Shown in pieces: positions 40,945 through 41,821 of a stretch of DNA of 41,821 nt. The notes under the pieces are model-generated. The model was not told the origin of the DNA, made no database searches, and saw only the letters and a list, made by a program, of their open reading frames with translations. Source of the stretch: Magnetococcales bacterium (GTDB lineage Bacteria > Pseudomonadota > Magnetococcia > Magnetococcales > JADGCL01); contig JADGCL010000023.1 in the NCBI GenBank assembly GCA_015229005.1, positions 1 to 41,821 on the forward strand, given 5' to 3'. Position numbers and translations under genes: made by a program. How positions within the stretch are numbered: position 1 is the first letter of the stretch; each line of letters begins with the position of its first letter.

Positions 40945-41821
40945 ATGGAAAAAAACGGAGGCTGTCCCACTCGTGAGACCGGGCAGAGGTCGACCTCTCC
41001 TGCCGACCCTTTGCAGGAGACGCGGGTCTTCTGGAATGCCCACCCCTGTGATGGACAGGCGGGGTACGATTCCCGTTTCCGCTTCCGTTTCGACAAGGAG
41101 AGTTGGTTGCTGCCGCGCCTGGAGGAACTCTCCCGGCGAGGGTATCGGCGATTCCTGGAGGTTGGTTGCGGTCAGGGAACCGATACTCTGACCCTCTGTC
41201 GGATGCTCCCTCCCGGGAGCCGTTATGTGGGGGTGGATCTCTCCGAGGTTTCGCTCCAGGAGGCGCGGTCGGCGGCGGCTTCGGTTGCGGATCGCCTGCG
41301 GGTGATCCCCGAGTTTTTCCAGGAGAATGCGGAATCGCTCAGCTTTGCCGACGGGAGCTTCGATTGTGTCTACTCCATGGGTGTGCTGCACCACACTCCC
41401 GAGACGGGCAAGGCGGTGAACGAGGTGTTGCGGGTGTTGGAACCGGGTGGTCTGGCTTGCATCATCCTCTATCGGCGCTGGTCGCCGAAACTTCTGGTTG
41501 CCCATGCCTTGCGTCTTTTCCAGGCCGGCCTGGACCGGTTTCTGGGCACGAAGCGGATTCTCCTGCGGTTGGTGGATAATCGCCTGGGCGAGGTGTTGCT
41601 CGGGACCATGCTGAAGGAGTGTTTCGGGGTGCCGGTGTTGAGGAGTTACACGGGGAAGGAGATCGATATCCTTTTCGCCGGTTTTTCCCGGGTGAGGAAG
41701 ACGCCTTACGGTTGGGGTCTGCCTGCCTTGGGACTGGGCTCGCGACTGGGATTGGGAGCGACGCGGCTGGGTTACTTCTGGTACGTCGAGGCGGTCAAGG
41801 GGGGGGGGCCGTCACCGGGGG
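40945..41821 (+). CDS. Class I SAM-dependent methyltransferase, 3' end beyond the window
   Basis: At least 292 residues; the frame is open to the window edge. ATG 40945 follows a GAGAGGGG ribosome binding site. Motif I FLEVGCGQGTDTLTLC, the acidic end of strand 2 VGVDLSE, and FDCVYSMGVLHHTPETGKAV mark a methyltransferase of the UbiE/type 11 group, followed by EPGGLACIILYRRWSPKLLV. Similar proteins often occur in surface-glycan loci. The substrate is unknown. Confidence 0.88.
   Translation, partial: MEKNGGCPTRETGQRSTSPADPLQETRVFWNAHPCDGQAGYDSRFRFRFDKESWLLPRLEELSRRGYRRFLEVGCGQGTDTLTLCRMLPPGSRYVGVDLSEVSLQEARSAAASVADRLRVIPEFFQENAESLSFADGSFDCVYSMGVLHHTPETGKAVNEVLRVLEPGGLACIILYRRWSPKLLVAHALRLFQAGLDRFLGTKRILLRLVDNRLGEVLLGTMLKECFGVPVLRSYTGKEIDILFAGFSRVRKTPYGWGLPALGLGSRLGLGATRLGYFWYVEAVKGGGPSPG

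Noticed and set aside
40672-41505. 277-residue minus-strand open frame near the right edge
   Set aside because: Antisense to the methyltransferase with clear SAM-binding motifs, and has no domain.

Overview
This is a GC-rich window from a Gram-negative bacterium, almost certainly one of the Pseudomonadota. TonB, a lytic transglycosylase lipoprotein, a type IV prepilin peptidase and a PII protein support this. The exact lineage is not fixed by the sequence. The intergenic style (C-rich hairpins followed by T7-GAT) and the mix of c-di-GMP proteins with a nonulosonate locus would fit a Magnetococcales-like organism, but that is a weak guess. No rRNA, tRNA or CRISPR array was found.

Layout. 91-6216 holds housekeeping and signalling genes: a PII protein, a cyclic-nucleotide-binding/degenerate GGDEF protein, a PAS-GGDEF-EAL protein, a DEDDy exonuclease and a secreted WD40 protein. 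6402-10213 holds an MltF-type transglycosylase and, on the other strand, a small YVDPG membrane protein with a methyltransferase. 10582-11663 is a hybrid sensor kinase whose kinase core has been deleted. 11667-20694 is a minus-strand defence island: type I restriction-modification (hsdR, hsdM, hsdS), an Abi_C protein, a DUF4258/YgiT toxin-antitoxin pair, a DUF3800 relic, a Fic protein with a palindromic operator, and a footprint of a second DUF4258 gene. 20770-28810 returns to core genes: coaE, pilD, a glycosyltransferase, serA, thiD, a hexapeptide-repeat protein and tonB.

28870-30411 carries a HigBA-type module and a HEPN/MNT module. 30578-36931 is a nonulosonic (legionaminic- or pseudaminic-type) acid locus: a NeuB-family synthase, a CBS/sugar nucleotidyltransferase like PtmE, a CMP-sugar synthetase, an N-acetyl sugar amidotransferase, and a HisF/HisH pair of the kind that supplies ammonia for acetamidino groups. 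A large multipartite inverted repeat (34879-35505) separates the amidotransferase from hisF. Next comes a polytopic membrane protein with a YfhO-like C-terminus, then a decayed MazEF-like pair, a second HEPN/MNT module, and the start of a methyltransferase that runs off the window.

The most unusual objects are the inverted-repeat structure with separately compensated 21-bp hairpins, the hisF copy with Glu at the usual catalytic Asp130 position, and the flanking of the glycan locus by HEPN/MNT and other toxin-antitoxin modules. I do not claim a proven new system.
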